Source: Periplaneta americana
Lineage: Eukaryota > Arthropoda > Insecta > Blattodea > Blattidae
Assembly: GCF_040183065.1 (NCBI RefSeq)
Contig: NC_091128.1
Location: 176,702,168 to 176,766,167, forward strand
Reading direction: 5' to 3'
Length of the DNA: 64,000 nucleotides
A program made the position numbers and the translations under genes. The notes under the pieces are model-generated. The model was not told the DNA's origin. It did no database searches and saw only the letters and a list, made by a program, of their open reading frames with translations. This document shows positions 37,001-52,100 of the stretch, piece after piece (the first letter of the stretch is position 1; every line of letters begins with the position of its first letter).

Positions 37001-40000
37001 TTCAAAAAATGGTCATTTTGACCCTCCAAAAAAGAATTTTTTCTACACAAGGACAACGGGGCGACTCAGGGGCCCGCCCTTTTAACTGTAGCATCCCCAC
37101 ACCTTCAGTAGTAATCACCGCTAAAATCCGGCAAATCCGCCGCACTTTATTCTAGCCTTATTTTTTGGGTACCTAAAATATTTCAGTCTCTAACTCCGGA
37201 AATAATGGCCATACCGAGGAACGGGATGCGGTCCTGTATTCCCCCTTGACTTGCTTCTTACACGATAGTATCAAAATTGGAATCGCGAACACAAACTGAT
37301 TTTCGAAAAAAAAATGGGAAGGGAAACCACTACTCCGCCGACATTCTAGCCGCCATAACTCCGCAGTACGTGTACTGGGAACAAAGTCAATGGGGGCGTT
37401 GAATACAGCTCCTCGAACTCTATCTCCAGCATAAAGGACAACTCTCTATCCCCGTGCGTTTGGACGGGAGAGACTTGCAAAATTTCAAAAAATGGTCATT
37501 TTGACCCTCCAAAAAAGAATTTTTTCTACACAAGGACAACGGGGCGACTCAGGGGCCCGCCCTTTTAACTGTAGCATCCCCACACCTTCAGTAGTAATCA
37601 CCGCTAAAATCCGGCAAATCCGCCGCACTTTATTCTAGCCTTATTTTTTGGGTACCTAAAATATTTCAGTCTCTAACTCCGGAAATAATGGCCATACCGA
37701 GGAACGGGATGCGGTCCTGTATTCCCCCTTGACTTGCTTCTTACACGATAGTATCAAAATTGGAATCGCGAACATAAACTGATTTTCGAAAAAAAAATGG
37801 GACACTACTCCGCCGACATTCTAGCCGCCATAACTCCGCAGTACGTGTACTGGGAACAAAGTCAATGGGGGCGTTGAATACAGCTCCTCGAACTCTATCT
37901 CCAGCATAAAGGACAACTCTCTATCCCCGTGCGTTTGGACGGGAGAGACTTGCAAAATTTCAAAAAATGGTCATTTTGACCCTCCAAAAAAGAATTTTTT
38001 CTACACAAGGGCAACGGGGCGACTCAGGGGCCCGCCCTTTTAACTGTAGCATCCCCACACCTTCAGTAGTAAACACCGCTAAAATCCGGCAAATCCGCCG
38101 CACTTTATTCTAGCCTTATTTTTTGGGTACCTAAAATATTTCAGTCTCTAACTCCGGAAATAATGGCCATACCGAGGAACGGGATGAGGTCCTGTATTCC
38201 CCCTTGACTTGCTTCTTACACGATAGTATCAAAATTGGAATCGCGAACACAAACTGTTTTTCGAAAAAAAAAATTGGAAGGGTTTAAACCACTACTCCGC
38301 CGACATTCTAGCCGCCATAACTCCGCAGTACGTGTACTGGGAACAAAGTAAATGGGGGCGTTGAATACAGCTCCTCGAACTCTATCTCCAGCATAAAGGA
38401 CAACTCTCTATCCCCGTGCGTTTGGACGGGAGAGACTTGCAAAATTTCAAAAAATGGTCATTTTGACCCTCCAAAAAAGAATTTTTTCTACACAAGGACA
38501 ACGGGGCGACTCAGGGGCCCGCCCTTTCAACTGTAGCATCCCCACACCTTCAGTAGTAATCACCGCTAAAATCCGGCAAATCCGCCGCACTTTATTCTAG
38601 CCTTATTTTTAGGGTACCTAAAATATTTCAATCTCTAACTCCGGAAATAATGGCTATACCGAGGAACGGAATGCGGTCCTGTATTCCCCCTTGACTTGCT
38701 TCTTACACGATAGTATCAAAATTGGAATCGCGAACACAAACTGTTTTTCGAAAAAAAAAAAAAAAATGGGAAGGGTTTAAACCACTACTCCGCCGACATT
38801 CTAGCCGCCATAACTCCGCAGTACGTGTACTGGGAACAAAGTAAATGGGGGCGTTGAATACAGCTCCTCGAACTCTATCTCCAGCATAAAGGACAACTCT
38901 CTATCCCCGTGCGTTTGGACGGGAGAGACTTGCAAAATTTCAAAAAATGGTCATTTTGACCCTGCAAAAAAGAATGTTTTCTACACAAGGACAACGGGGC
39001 GACTCAGGGGCCCGCCCTTTTAACTGTAGCATCCCCACACCTTCAGTAGTAATCACCGCTAAAATCCGACAAATCCGCCGCACTTTATTCTAGCCTTATG
39101 TTTTGGGTACCTAAAATATTTCAGTCTCTAACTCCGGAAATAATGGCCATACCGAGGAACGGGATGCGGTCCTGTATTCCCCCTTGACTAGCTTCTTACA
39201 CGATAGTATCAAAATTGGAATCGCGAACACAAACTGTTTTTCGAAAACTCTGCCGACATTCTAGCCGCCATAACTCCGCAGTACGTGTACTGGGAACAAA
39301 GTCAATGGGGGCGTTGAATACAGCTCCTCGAACTCTATCTCCAGCATAAAGGACAACTCTCTATCCCCGTGCGTTTGGACGGGAGAGACTTGCAAAATTT
39401 CAAAAAATGGTCATTTTGACCCTCCAAAAAAGAATTTTTTCTACACAAGGACAACAGGGCGACTCAGGGGCCCGCCCTTTTAACTGTAGCATCCCCACAC
39501 CTTCAGTAGTAATCACCGCTAAAATCCGGCAAATCCGCCGCACTTTATTCTAGCCTTATTTTTTGGGTACCTAAAATATTTCAGTCTCTAACTCCGGAAA
39601 TAATGGCCACACCGAGGAACGGGATGCGGTCCTGTATTCCCCCTTGACTTGCTTCTTACACGATAGTATCAAAATTGGAATCGCGAACACAAACTGTTTT
39701 TCGAAAAAAAAAAAAAAAAAATGGGAAAGGTTTAAACCACTACTCCGCCGACATTCTAGCCGCCATAACTCCGCAGTACGTGTAATGGGAACAAAGTCAA
39801 TTGGGGGCGTTGAATACAGCACCTCGAGCTCTATCTCCAGCATAAAGGACAGCTCTCTATCCCCGTGCGTTTGGACGGGAGAGACTTGCAAAATTTCAAA
39901 AAATGGTCATTTTGACCCTCCAAAAAAGAATTTTTTCTACACAAGGACAACGGGGCGACTCATGGGCCCGCCCTTTTAACTGTAGCATCCCCACACCTTC

Positions 40001-43000
40001 AGTAGTAATCACCGCTAAAATCCGGCAAATCCGCCGCACTTTATTCTAGCCTTATTTTTTGGGTACCTAAAATATTTCAGTCTCTAACTCCGGAAATAAT
40101 GGCCATACTGAGGAACGGGATGCGGTCCTGTATTCCCCCTTGACTTGCTTCTTACACGATAGTATCAAAATTGGAATCGCGAACACAAACTGTTTTTCGA
40201 AAAAAAAATGGGAAGGGTTTAAACCACTACTCCGCCGACATTCTAGCCGCCATAACTCCGCAGTACGTGACTGGGAACAAAGTAAATGGGGGCGTTGAAT
40301 ACAGCTCCTCGAACTCTATCTCAAGCATAAAGGACAACTCTCTATCCCCGTGCGTTTGGACGGGAGAGACTTGCAAAATTTCAAAAAATGGTCATTTTGA
40401 CCCTCCAAAAAAGAATTTTTTCTACACAAGGACAACGGGGCGACTCAGGGGCCCGCCCTTTTAACTGTAGCATCCCCACACCTTCAGTAGTAATCACCGC
40501 TAAAATCCGGCAAATCCGCCGCACTTTATTCTAGCCTTATTTTTTGGGTACCTAAAATATTTCAGTCTCTAACTCCGGAAATAATGGCCATACCGAGGAA
40601 CGGGATGCGGTCCTGTATTCCCCCTTGACTTGCTTCTTACACGATAGTATCAAAATTGGAATCGCGAACACAAACTGTTTTTCGAAAAAAAAAAATGGGA
40701 AGGGTTTAAAGCACTACTCCGCCGACATTCTAGCCGCCATAACTCCGCAGTACGTGTACTGGGAACAAAGTCAATGGGGGCGTTGAATACAGCTCCTCGA
40801 ACTCTATCTCCAGCATAAAGGACAACTCTCTATCCCCGTGCGTTTGGACGGGAGAGACTTGCAAAATTTCAAAAAATGGTCATTTTGACCCTCCAAAAAA
40901 TAATTTTTTCTACACAAGGACAACGGGGCGACTCAGGGGCCCGCCCTTTTAACTGTAGCATCCCCACACCTTCAGTAGTAATCACCGCTAAAATCCGGCA
41001 AATCCGCCGCACTTTATTCTAGCCTTATTTTTTGGGTACCTAAAATATTTCAGTCTCTAACTCCGGAAATAATGGCCATACCGAGGAACGGGATGCGGTC
41101 CTGTATTCCCCCTTGACTTGCTTCTTACACGATAGTATCAAAATTGGAATCGCGAACACAAACTGATTTTCGAAAAAAAAATGGGAAGGGAAACCACTAC
41201 TCCGCCGACATTCTAGCCGCCATAACTCCGCAGTACGTGTACTGGGAACAAAGTCAATGGGGGCGTTGAATACAGCTCCTCGAACTCTATCTCCAGCATA
41301 AAGGACAACTCTCTATCCCCGTGCGTTTGGACGGGAGAGACTTGCAAAATTTCAAAAAATGGTCATTTTGACCCTCCAAAAAAGAATTTTTTCTACACAA
41401 GGACAACGGGGCGACTCAGGGGCCCGCCCTTTTAACTGTAGCATCCCCACACCTTCAGTAGTAATCACCGCTAAAATCCGGCAAATTCGCCGCACTTTAT
41501 TCTAGCCTTATTTTTTGGGTACCTAAAATATTTCAGTCTCTAACTCCGGAAATAATGGCCATACCGAGGAACGGAATGCGGTAATGTATTCCCCCTTGAC
41601 TTGCTTCTTACACGATAGTATCAAAATTGGAATCGCGAACACAAACTGTTTTTCGAAAAAAAAAAATGGGAAGGGTTTAAACCACTACTCCTCCGACATT
41701 CTAGCCGCCATAACTCCGCAGTACGTATACTGGGAACAAAGTCAATGGGGGCGTTGAATACAGCTCCTCGAACTCTATCTCCAGCATAAAGGACAAATCT
41801 CTATCCCCGTGCGTTTGGACGGGAGAGACTTGCAAATTTAAAAAAATGGTCATTTTGACCCTCCAAAAAAGAATTTTTTCTACACAAGGACAACGGGGCG
41901 ACTCAGGGGCCCGCCCTTTTAACTGTAGCATCCCCACACCTTCAGTAGTAATCACCGCTAAAATCCGACAAATCCGCCGCACTTTATTCTAGCCTTATTT
42001 TTTGGGTACCTAAAATATTTCAGTCTCTAACTCCGGAAATAATGGCCATACCGAGGAACGGGATGCGGTCCTGTATTCCCCCTTGACTAGCTTCTTACAC
42101 GATAGTATCAAAATTGGAATCGCGAACACAAACTGTTTTTCGAAAAAAAAAAAATGGGAAGGGTTTAAACCACTACTCTGCCGACATTCTAGCCGCCATA
42201 ACTCCGCAGTACGTGTACTGGGAACAAAGTCAATGGGGGCGTTGAATACAGCTCCTCGAACTCTATCTCCAGCATAAAGGACAACTCTCTATCCCCGTGC
42301 GTTTGGACGGGAGAGACTTGCAAAATTTCAAAAAATGGTCATTTTGACCCTCCAAAAAAGAATTTTTTCTACACAAGGACAACAGGGCGACTCAGGGGCC
42401 CGCCCTTTTAACTGTAGCATCCCCACACCTTCAGTAGTAATCACCGCTAAAATCCGGCAAATCCGCCGCACTTTATTCTAGCCTTATTTTTTGGGTACCT
42501 AAAATATTTCAGTCTCTAACTCCGGAAATAATGGCCACACCGAGGAACGGGATGCGGTCCTGTATTCCCCCTTGACTTGCTTCTTACACGATAGTATCAA
42601 AATTGGAATCGCGAACACAAACTGTTTTTCGAAAAAAAAAAAAAAAAAAAAAATGGGAAGGGTTTAAACCACTACTCCGCCGACATTCTAGCCGCCATAA
42701 CTCCGCAGTACGTGTACTGGGAACAAAGTCAATTGGGGGCGTTGAATACAGCACCTCGAGCTCTATCTCCAGCATAAAGGACAGCTCTCTATCCCCGTGC
42801 GTTTGGACGGGAGAGACTTGCAAAATTTCAAAAAATGGTCATTTTGACCCTCCAAAAAAGAATTTTTTCTACACAAGGACAACGGGGCGACTCAGGGGCC
42901 CGCCCTTTTAACTGTAGGATCCCCACACCTTCAGTAGTAATCACCGCTAAAATCCGGCAAATCCGCCGCACTTTATTCTAGACTTATTTTTTGGGTACCT

Positions 43001-44487
43001 AAAATATTTCAGTCTCTAACTCCGGAAATAATGGCCATACTGAGGAACGGGATGCGGTCCTGTATTCCCCCTTGACTTGCTTCTTACACGATAGTATCAA
43101 AATTGGAATCGCGAACACAAACTGTTTTTCGAAAAAAAAAAAATGGGAAGGGTTTAAACCACTACTCCGCCGACATTCTAGCCGCCATAACTCCGCAGTA
43201 CGTGTACTGGGAACAAAGTAAATGGGGGCGTTGAATACAGCTCCTCGAACTCTATCTCAAGCATAAAGGACAACTCTCTATCCCCGTGCGTTTGGACGGG
43301 AGAAACTTGCAAAATTTCAAAAAATGGTCATTTTGACCCTCCAAAAAAGAATTTTTTCTACACAAGGACAACGGGGCGACTCAGGGGCCCGCCCTTTTAA
43401 CTGTAGCATCCCCACACCTTCAGTAGTAATCACCGCTAAAATCCGGCAAATCCGCCGCACTTTATTCTAGCCTTATTTTTTGGGTACCTAAAATATTTCA
43501 GTCTCTAACTCCGGAAATAATGGCCATACCGAGGAACGGGATGAGGTCCTGTATTCCCCCTTGACTTGCTTCTTACACGATAGTATCAAAATTGGAATCG
43601 CGAACACAAACTGTTTTTCGAAAAAAAAATGGGAAGGGTTTAAACCACTACTCCGCCGACATTCTAGCCGCCATAACTCCGCAGTACGTGTACTGGGAAC
43701 AAAGTAAATGGGGGCGTTGAATACAGCTCCTCGAACTCTATCTCCAGCATAAAGGACAACTCTCTATCCCCGTGCGTTTGGACGGGAGAGACTTGCAAAA
43801 TTTCAAAAAATGGTCATTTTGACCCTCCTAAAAAGAATTTTTTCTACACAAGGACAACGGGGCGACTCAGGGGCCCGCCCTTTTAACTGTAGCATCCCCA
43901 CACCTTCAGTAGTAATCACCGCTAAAATCCGGCAAATCCGCCGCACTTTATTCTAGCCTTATTTTTTGGGTACCTAAAATATTTCAGTCTCTAACTCCGG
44001 AAATAATGGCCATACCGAGGAACGGGATGCGGTCCTGTATTCCCCCTTGACTTGCTTCTTACACGATAGTATCAAAATTGGGATCGCGAACACAAACTGT
44101 TTTTCGAAAAAAAAAAATGGGAAGGGTTTAAACCACTACTCCGCCGACATTCTAGCCGCCATAACTCCGCAGTACGTGTACTGGGAACAAAATCAATGGG
44201 GGCGTTGAATACAGCTCCTCGAACTCTATCTCCAGCATAAAGGACAACTCTCTATCCCCGTGCGTTTGGACGGGAGAGACTTGCAAAATTTCAAAAAATG
44301 GTCATTTTGACCCTCCAAGAAAGAATTTTTTCTACACAAGGACAACGGGGCGACTCAGGGGCCCGCCCTTTTAACTGTAGCATCCCCACACCTTCAGTAG
44401 TAATCACCGCTAAAATCCGGCAAATCCGCCGCACTCTATTCTAGCCTTATTTTTTGGGTACCTAAAATATTTCAGTCTCTAACTCCG
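28006..44487 (-). repeat. Right satellite array, higher-order domain A
   Basis: Head-to-tail ~480-bp monomers in reverse orientation, starting near 28491, 28978, 29468, 29942 and onward. Marker variants recur as sets. AACATAAACTGATTTTC occurs at about 29561, 33901 and 37771. CGGAATGCGG with GGCTATACC occurs at about 30440, 34780 and 38650. A deletion giving TTTTTCGAAAACTCTGCCG occurs at about 31026, 35370 and 39240. CAGCACCTCGAGCTC occurs at about 35950, 39815 and 42750. GTACGTGACTGGG occurs at about 36400 and 40265. Distances are about 4340 and then about 3870 bp, an 8-monomer unit with one copy carrying an extra monomer. The proximal monomers carry the GGAAGCAAGTC variant (as GACTTGCTTCC) also found in the array-end monomer of the left side. 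Confidence 0.93.
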
Positions 44488-47400
44488 GAAATAATGGCCA
44501 TACCGAGGAACGGAATGCGGTCCTGTATTCCCCCTTAACTTGCTTCCTACACGATAGTATCAAAATTGGAATCGCGAACACAAACTGTTTTTCGAAAAAA
44601 AAAAAAAAAAAATGGGAAGGGTTTAAACCACTACTCTGCCGACATTCTAGCCGCCATAACTCCGCAGTACGTGTACTGGGAACAAAGTCAATGGGGGCGT
44701 TGAAAACAGCTCCTCGAACTCTATCTCCAGCATAAAGGACAACTCTCTATCCCCGTGCGTTTGGACGGGAGAGACTTGCAAAATTTCAAAAAATGGTCAT
44801 TTTGACCCTCCAAAAAAGAATTTTTTCTACACAAGGACAACAGGGCGACTCAGGGGCCCGCCCTTTTAACTGTAGCATCCCCACACCTTCAGTAGTAATC
44901 ACCGCTAAAATCCGGCAAATCCGCCGCACTTTATTCTAGCCTTATTTTTTGGGTACCTAAAATATTTCAGTCTCTAACTCCGGAAATAATGGCCATACCG
45001 AGGAACGGGATGCCGTCCTGTATTCCCCCTTGACTTGCTTCTTACACGATAGTATCAAAATTGGAATCGCGAACACAAACTGATTTTCGAAAAAAAAATG
45101 GGACATTACTCCGCTGACATTCTAGCCGCCATAACTGCGCAGTACGTGTACTGGGAACAAAGTCAATGGGGGCGTTGAATACAGCTCCTCGAACTCTATC
45201 TCCAGCATAAAGGACAACTCTCTATCCCCGTGCGTTTGGACGGGAGAGACTTGCAAAATTTCAAAAAATGGTCATTTTGACACTCCAAAAAAGAATTTTT
45301 TCTACACAAGGACAACGGGGCGACTCAGGGGCCCGCCCTTTTAACTGTAGCATCCCCACACCTTCAGTAGTAATCACCGCTAAAATCCGGCAAATCCGCC
45401 GCACTTTATTCTAGCCTTATTTTTTGGGTACCTAAAATATTTCAGTCTCTAACTCCGGAAATAATGGCCATACCGAGGAACGGGATGCGGTCCTGTATTC
45501 CCCCTTGACTTGCTTCTTACAAGATAGTATCAAAATTGGAATCGCGAACACAAACTGATTTTCGAAAAAAAAAATGGGAAGGGTTTAAACCACTACTCCG
45601 CCGACATTCTGGCCGCCATAACTCCGCAGTACGTGTACTGGGAACAAAGTCAATGGGGGCGTTGAATACAGCTCCTCGAACTCTATCTCCAGCATAAAGG
45701 ACAACTCTCTATCTCCGTGCGTTTGGACGGGAGAGACTTGCAAAATTTCAAAAAATGGTCATTTTGACCCTCCAAAAAAGAATATTTTCTACACAAGGAC
45801 AACGGGGCGACTCAGGGGCCCGCCCTTTTAACTGTAGCATCCCCACACCTTCAGTAGTAATCACCGCTAAAATCCGGCAAATCCGCCGCACTTTATTCTA
45901 GCCTTATTTTTTGGGTACCTAAAATATTTCAGTCTCTAACTCCGGAAATAATGGCCATACCGAGGAACGGGATGCGGTCCTGTATTCCCCCTTGACTTGC
46001 TTCTTACACGATAGTATCAAAATTGGAATCGCGAACACAAACTGTTTTTCGAAAAAAAAATGGGAAGGGTTTAAACCACTACTCCGCCGACATTCTAGCC
46101 GCCATAAGTCCGCAGTACGTGTACTGGGTACAAAGTAAATGGGGGCGTTGAATACAGCTCCTCGAACTCTATCTCCAGCATAAAGGACAACTCTCTATCC
46201 CCGTGCGTTTGGACGGGAGAGACTTGCAAAATTTCAAAAAATGGTCATTTTGACCCTCCAAAAAAGAATTTTTTCTACACAAGGATAACGGGGCGACTGA
46301 GGGGCCCGCCCTTTTAACTGTAGCATCCCCACACCTTCAGTAGTAATCACCGCTAAAATCCGGCAAATCCGCCGCACTTTATTCTAGCCTTATTTTTTGG
46401 GTACCTAAAATATTTCAGTCTCTAACTCCGGAAATAATGGCCATACCGAGGAACGGGATGCGGTCCTGTATTCCCCCTTGACTAGCTTCTTACACGATAG
46501 TATCAAAATTGGAATCGCGAACACAAACTGTTTTTCGAAAAAAAAATGGGAAGGGTTTAAACCACTACTCCGCCGACATTCTAGCCGCCATAACTCCGCA
46601 GTACGTGTACTGGGAACAAAGTAAATGGGGGCGTTGAATACAGCTCCTCGAACTCTATCTCCAGCATAAAGGACAACTCTCTATCCCCGTGCGTTTGGAC
46701 GGGAGAGACTTGCAAAATTTCAAAAAATGGTCATTTTGACCCTCCAAAAAAGAATTTTTTCTACACAAGGACAACGGGGCGACTCAGGGGCCCGCCCTTT
46801 TAACTGTAGCATCCCCACACCTTCAGTAGTAATCACCGCTAAAATCCGGCAAATCCGCCGCACTTTATTCTAGCCTTATTTTTTGGGTACCTAAAATATT
46901 TCAGTCTCTAACTCCGGAAATAATGGCCATACCGAGGAACGGGATGCGGTCCTGTATTCCCCCTTGACTTGCTTCTTACACGATAGTATCAAAAATGGAA
47001 TCGCGAACACAAACTGTTTTTCGAAAAAAAAAATGGGAAGGGTTTAAACCACTACTCCGCCGACATTCTAGCCGCCATAACTCCGCAGTACGTGTACTGG
47101 GAACAAAGTCAATGGGGGCGTTGAATACAGCTCCTCGAACTCTATCTCCAGCATAAAGGACAACTCTCTATCCCCGTGCGTTTGGACGGGAGAGACTTGC
47201 AAAATTTCAAAAAATGGTCATTTTGACCCTCCAAAAAAGAATTTTTTCTACACAAGGACAACGGGGCGACTCAGGGGCCCGCCCTTTTAACTGTAGCATC
47301 CCCACACCTTCAGTAGTAATCACCGCTAAAATCCGGCAAATCCGCCGCACTTTATTCTAGCCTTATTTTTTGGGTACCTAAAATATTTCAGTCTCTAACT

Positions 47401-49074
47401 CCGGAAATAATGGCCATACCGAGGAACGGGATGCGGTCCTGTATTCCCCCTTGACTTGCTTCTTACACGATAGTATCAAAATTGGAATCGCGAACACAAA
47501 CTGTTTTTCGAAAAAAAAAAATGGGAAGGGTTTAAACCACTACTCCGCCGACATTCTAGCCGCCATAACTCCGCAGTACGTGTACTGGGAACAAAGTCAA
47601 TGGGGGCGTTGAATACAGCTCCTCGAACTCTATCTCCAGCATAAAGGACAACTCTCTATCCCCGTGCGTTTGGACGGGAGAGACTTGCAAAATTTCAAAA
47701 AATGGTCATTTTGACCCTCCAAGAAAGAATTTTTTCTACACAAGGACAACGGGGCGACTCAGGGGCCCGCCCTTTTAACTGTAGCATCCCCACACCTTCA
47801 GTAGTAATCACCGCTAAAATCCGGCAAATCCGCCGCACTCTATTCTAGCCTTATTTTTTGGGTACCTAAAATATTTCAGTCTCTAACTCCGGAAATAATG
47901 GCCATACCGAGGAACGGGATGCGGTCCTGTATTCCCCCTTGACTTGCTTCTTACACGATAGTATCAAAATTGGAATCGCGAACACAAACTGATTTTCGAA
48001 AAAAAAAATGGGAAGGGTTTAAACCACTACTCCGCCGACATTCTAGCCGCCATAACTCCGCAGTACGTGTACTGGGAACAAAGTCAATGGGGGCGTTGAA
48101 TACAGCTCCTCGAACTCTATCTCCAGCATAAAGGACAACTCTCTATCCCCGTGCGTTTGGACGGGAGAGACTTGCAAAATTTAAAAAAATGGTCATTTTG
48201 ACCCTCCAAAAAATAATTTTTTCTACACAAGGACAACGGGGCGACTCAGGGGCCCGCCCTTTTAACTGTAGCATCCCCACACCTTCAGTAGTAATCACCG
48301 CTAAAATCCGGCAAATCCGCCGCACTTTATTCTAGCCTTATTTTTAGGGTACCTAAAATATTTCAATCTCTAACTCCGGAAATAATGGCCATACCGAGGA
48401 ACGGAATGCGGTCCTGTATTCCCCCTTAACTTGCTTCCTACACGATAGTATCAAAATTGGAATCGCGAACACAAACTGTTTTTCGAAAAAAAAAAAAAAA
48501 AAATGGGAAGGGTTTAAACCACTACTCTGCCGACATTCTAGCCGCCATAACTCCGCAGTACGTGTACTGGGAACAAAGTCAATGGGGGCGTTGAAAACAG
48601 CTCCTCGAACTCTATCTCCAGCATAAAGGACAACTCTCTATCCCCGTGCGTTTGGACGGGAGAGACTTGCAAAATTTCAAAAAATGGTCATTTTGACCCT
48701 CCAAAAAAGAATTTTTTCTACACAAGGACAACAGGGCGACTCAGGGGCCCGCCCTTTTAACTGTAGCATCCCCACACCTTCAGTAGTAATCACCGCTAAA
48801 ATCCGGCAAATCCGCCGCACTTTATTCTAGCCTTATTTTTTGGGTACCTAAAATATTTCAGTCTCTAACTCCGGAAATAATGGCCATACCGAGGAACGGG
48901 ATGCCGTCCTGTATTCCCCCTTGACTTGCTTCTTACACGATAGTATCAAAATTGGAATCGCGAACACAAACTGATTTTCGAAAAAAAAATGGGACATTAC
49001 TCCGCTGACATTCTAGCCGCCATAACTGCGCAGTACGTGTACTGGGAACAAAGTCAATGGGGGCGTTGAATACA

Positions 49075-49110
49075 GCTCCTCGAACTCTATCTCTATCTTA
49101 CAAGATAGTA
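49075..49110 (-). repeat. Deletion junction, truncated monomer (copy 2 of domain B)
   Basis: CGAACTCTATCTC runs directly into TATCTTACAAGATAG near 49093-49098, omitting about 320 bp compared with the equivalent full monomer at about 45200-45515. TATCT microhomology lies at the join. Confidence 0.85.
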
Positions 49111-52100
49111 TCAAAATTGGAATCGCGAACACAAACTGATTTTCGAAAAAAAAAAATGGGAAGGGTTTAAACCACTACTCCGCCGACATTCTGGCCGCCA
49201 TAACTCCGCAGTACGTGTACTGGGAACAAAGTCAATGGGGGCGTTGAATACAGCTCCTCGAACTCTATCTCCAGCATAAAGGACAACTCTCTATCCCCGT
49301 GCGTTTGGACGGGAGAGACTTGCAAAATTTCAAAAAATGGTCATTTTGACCCTCCAAAAAAGAATTTTTTCTACACAAGGACAACGGGGCGACTCAGGGG
49401 CCCGCCCTTTTAACTGTAGCATCCCCACACCTTCAGTAGTAATCACCGCTAAAATCCGGCAAATCCGCCGCACTTTATTCTAGCCTTATTTTTTGGGTAC
49501 CTAAAATATTTCAGTCTCTAACTCCGGAAATAATGGCCATACCGAGGAACGGGATGCGGTCCTGTATTCCCCCTTGACTTGCTTCTTACACGATAGTATC
49601 AAAATTGGAATCGCGAACACAAACTGTTTTTCGAAAAAAAAATGGGAAGGGTTTAAACCACTACTCCGCCGACATTCTAGCCGCCATAACTCCGCAGTAC
49701 GTGTACTGGGTACAAAGTAAATGGGGGCGTTGAATACAGCTCCTCGAACTCTATCTCCAGCATAAAGGACAACTCTCTATCCCCGTGCGTTTGGACGGGA
49801 GAGACTTGCAAAATTTCAAAAAATGGTCATTTTGACCCTCCAAAAAAGAATTTTTTCTACACAAGGATAACGGGGCGACTGAGGGGCCCGCCCTTTTAAC
49901 TGTAGCATCCCCACACCTTCAGTAGTAATCACCGCTAAAATCCGGCAAATCCGCCGCACTTTATTCTAGCCTTATTTTTTGGGTACCTAAAATATTTCAG
50001 TCTCTAACTCCGGAAATAATGGCCATACCGAGGAACGGGATGCGGTCCTGTATTCCCCCTTGACTAGCTTCTTACACGATAGTATCAAAATTGGAATCGC
50101 GAACACAAACTGTTTTTCGAAAAAAAAATGGGAAGGGTTTAAACCACTACTCCGCCGACATTCTAGCCGCCATAACTCCGCAGTACGTGTACTGGGAACA
50201 AAGTAAATGGGGGCGTTGAATACAGCTCCTCGAACTCTATCTCCAGCATAAAGGACAACTCTCTATCCCCGTGCGTTTGGACGGGAGAGACTTGCAAAAT
50301 TTCAAAAAATGGTCATTTTGACCCTCCAAAAAAGAATTTTTTCTACACAAGGACAACGGGGCGACTCAGGGGCCCGCCCTTTTAACTGTAGCATCCCCAC
50401 ACCTTCAGTAGTAATCACCGCTAAAATCCGGCAAATCCGCCGCACTTTATTCTAGCCTTATTTTTTGGGTACCTAAAATATTTCAGTCTCTAACTCCGGA
50501 AATAATGGCCATACCGAGGAACGGGATGCGGTCCTGTATTCCCCCTTGACTTGCTTCTTACACGATAGTATCAAAAATGGAATCGCGAACACAAACTGTT
50601 TTTCGAAAAAAAAAATGGGAAGGGTTTAAACCACTACTCCGCCGACATTCTAGCCGCCATAACTCCGCAGTACGTGTACTGGGAACAAAGTCAATGGGGG
50701 CGTTGAATACAGCTCCTCGAACTCTATCTCCAGCATAAAGGACAACTCTCTATCCCCGTGCGTTTGGACGGGAGAGACTTGCAAAATTTCAAAAAATGGT
50801 CATTTTGACCCTCCAAAAAAGAATTTTTTCTACACAAGGACAACGGGGCGACTCAGGGGCCCGCCCTTTTAACTGTAGCATCCCCACACCTTCAGTAGTA
50901 ATCACCGCTAAAATCCGGCAAATCCGCCGCACTTTATTCTAGCCTTATTTTTTGGGTACCTAAAATATTTCAGTCTCTAACTCCGGAAATAATGGCCATA
51001 CCGAGGAACGGGATGAGGTCCTGTATTCCCCCTTGACTTGCTTCTTACACGATAGTATCAAAATTGGAATCGCGAACACAAACTGTTTTTCGAAAAAAAA
51101 ATGGGAAGGGTTTAAACCACTACTCCGCCGACATTCTAGCCGCCATAACTCCGCAGTACGTGTACTGGGAACAAAGTAAATGGGGGCGTTGAATACAGCT
51201 CCTCGAACTCTATCTCCAGCATAAAGGACAACTCTCTATCCCCGTGCGTTTGGACGGGAGAGACTTGCAAAATTTCAAAAAATGGTCATTTTGACCCTCC
51301 TAAAAAGAATTTTTTCTACACAAGGACAACGGGGCGACTCAGGGGCCCGCCCTTTTAACTGTAGCATCCCCACACCTTCAGTAGTAATCACCGCTAAAAT
51401 CCGGCAAATCCGCCGCACTTTATTCTAGCCTTATTTTTTGGGTACCTAAAATATTTCAGTCTCTAACTCCGGAAATAATGGCCATACCGAGGAACGGGAT
51501 GCGGTCCTGTATTCCCCCTTGACTTGCTTCTTACACGATAGTATCAAAATTGGAATCGCGAACACAAACTGTTTTTCGAAAAAAAAAAAATGGGAAGGGT
51601 TTAAACCACTACTCCGCCGACATTCTAGCCGCCATAACTCCGCAGTACGTGTACTGGGAACAAAGTCAATGGGGGCGTTGAATACAGCTCCTCGAACTCT
51701 ATCTCCAGCATAAAGGACAACTCTCTATCCCCGTGCGTTTGGACGGGAGAGACTTGCAAAATTTCAAAAAATGGTCATTTTGACCCTCCAAGAAAGAATT
51801 TTTTCTACACAAGGACAACGGGGCGACTCAGGGGCCCGCCCTTTTAACTGTAGCATCCCCACACCTTCAGTAGTAATCACCGCTAAAATCCGGCAAATCC
51901 GCCGCACTCTATTCTAGCCTTATTTTTTTGGTACCTAAAATATTTCAGTCTCTAACTCCGGAAATAATGGCCATACCGAGGAACGGGATGCCGTCCTGTA
52001 TTCCCCCTTGACTTGCTTCTTACACGATAGTATCAAAATTGGAATCGCGAACACAAACTGATTTTCGAAAAAAAAAATGGGAAGGGTTTAAACCACTACT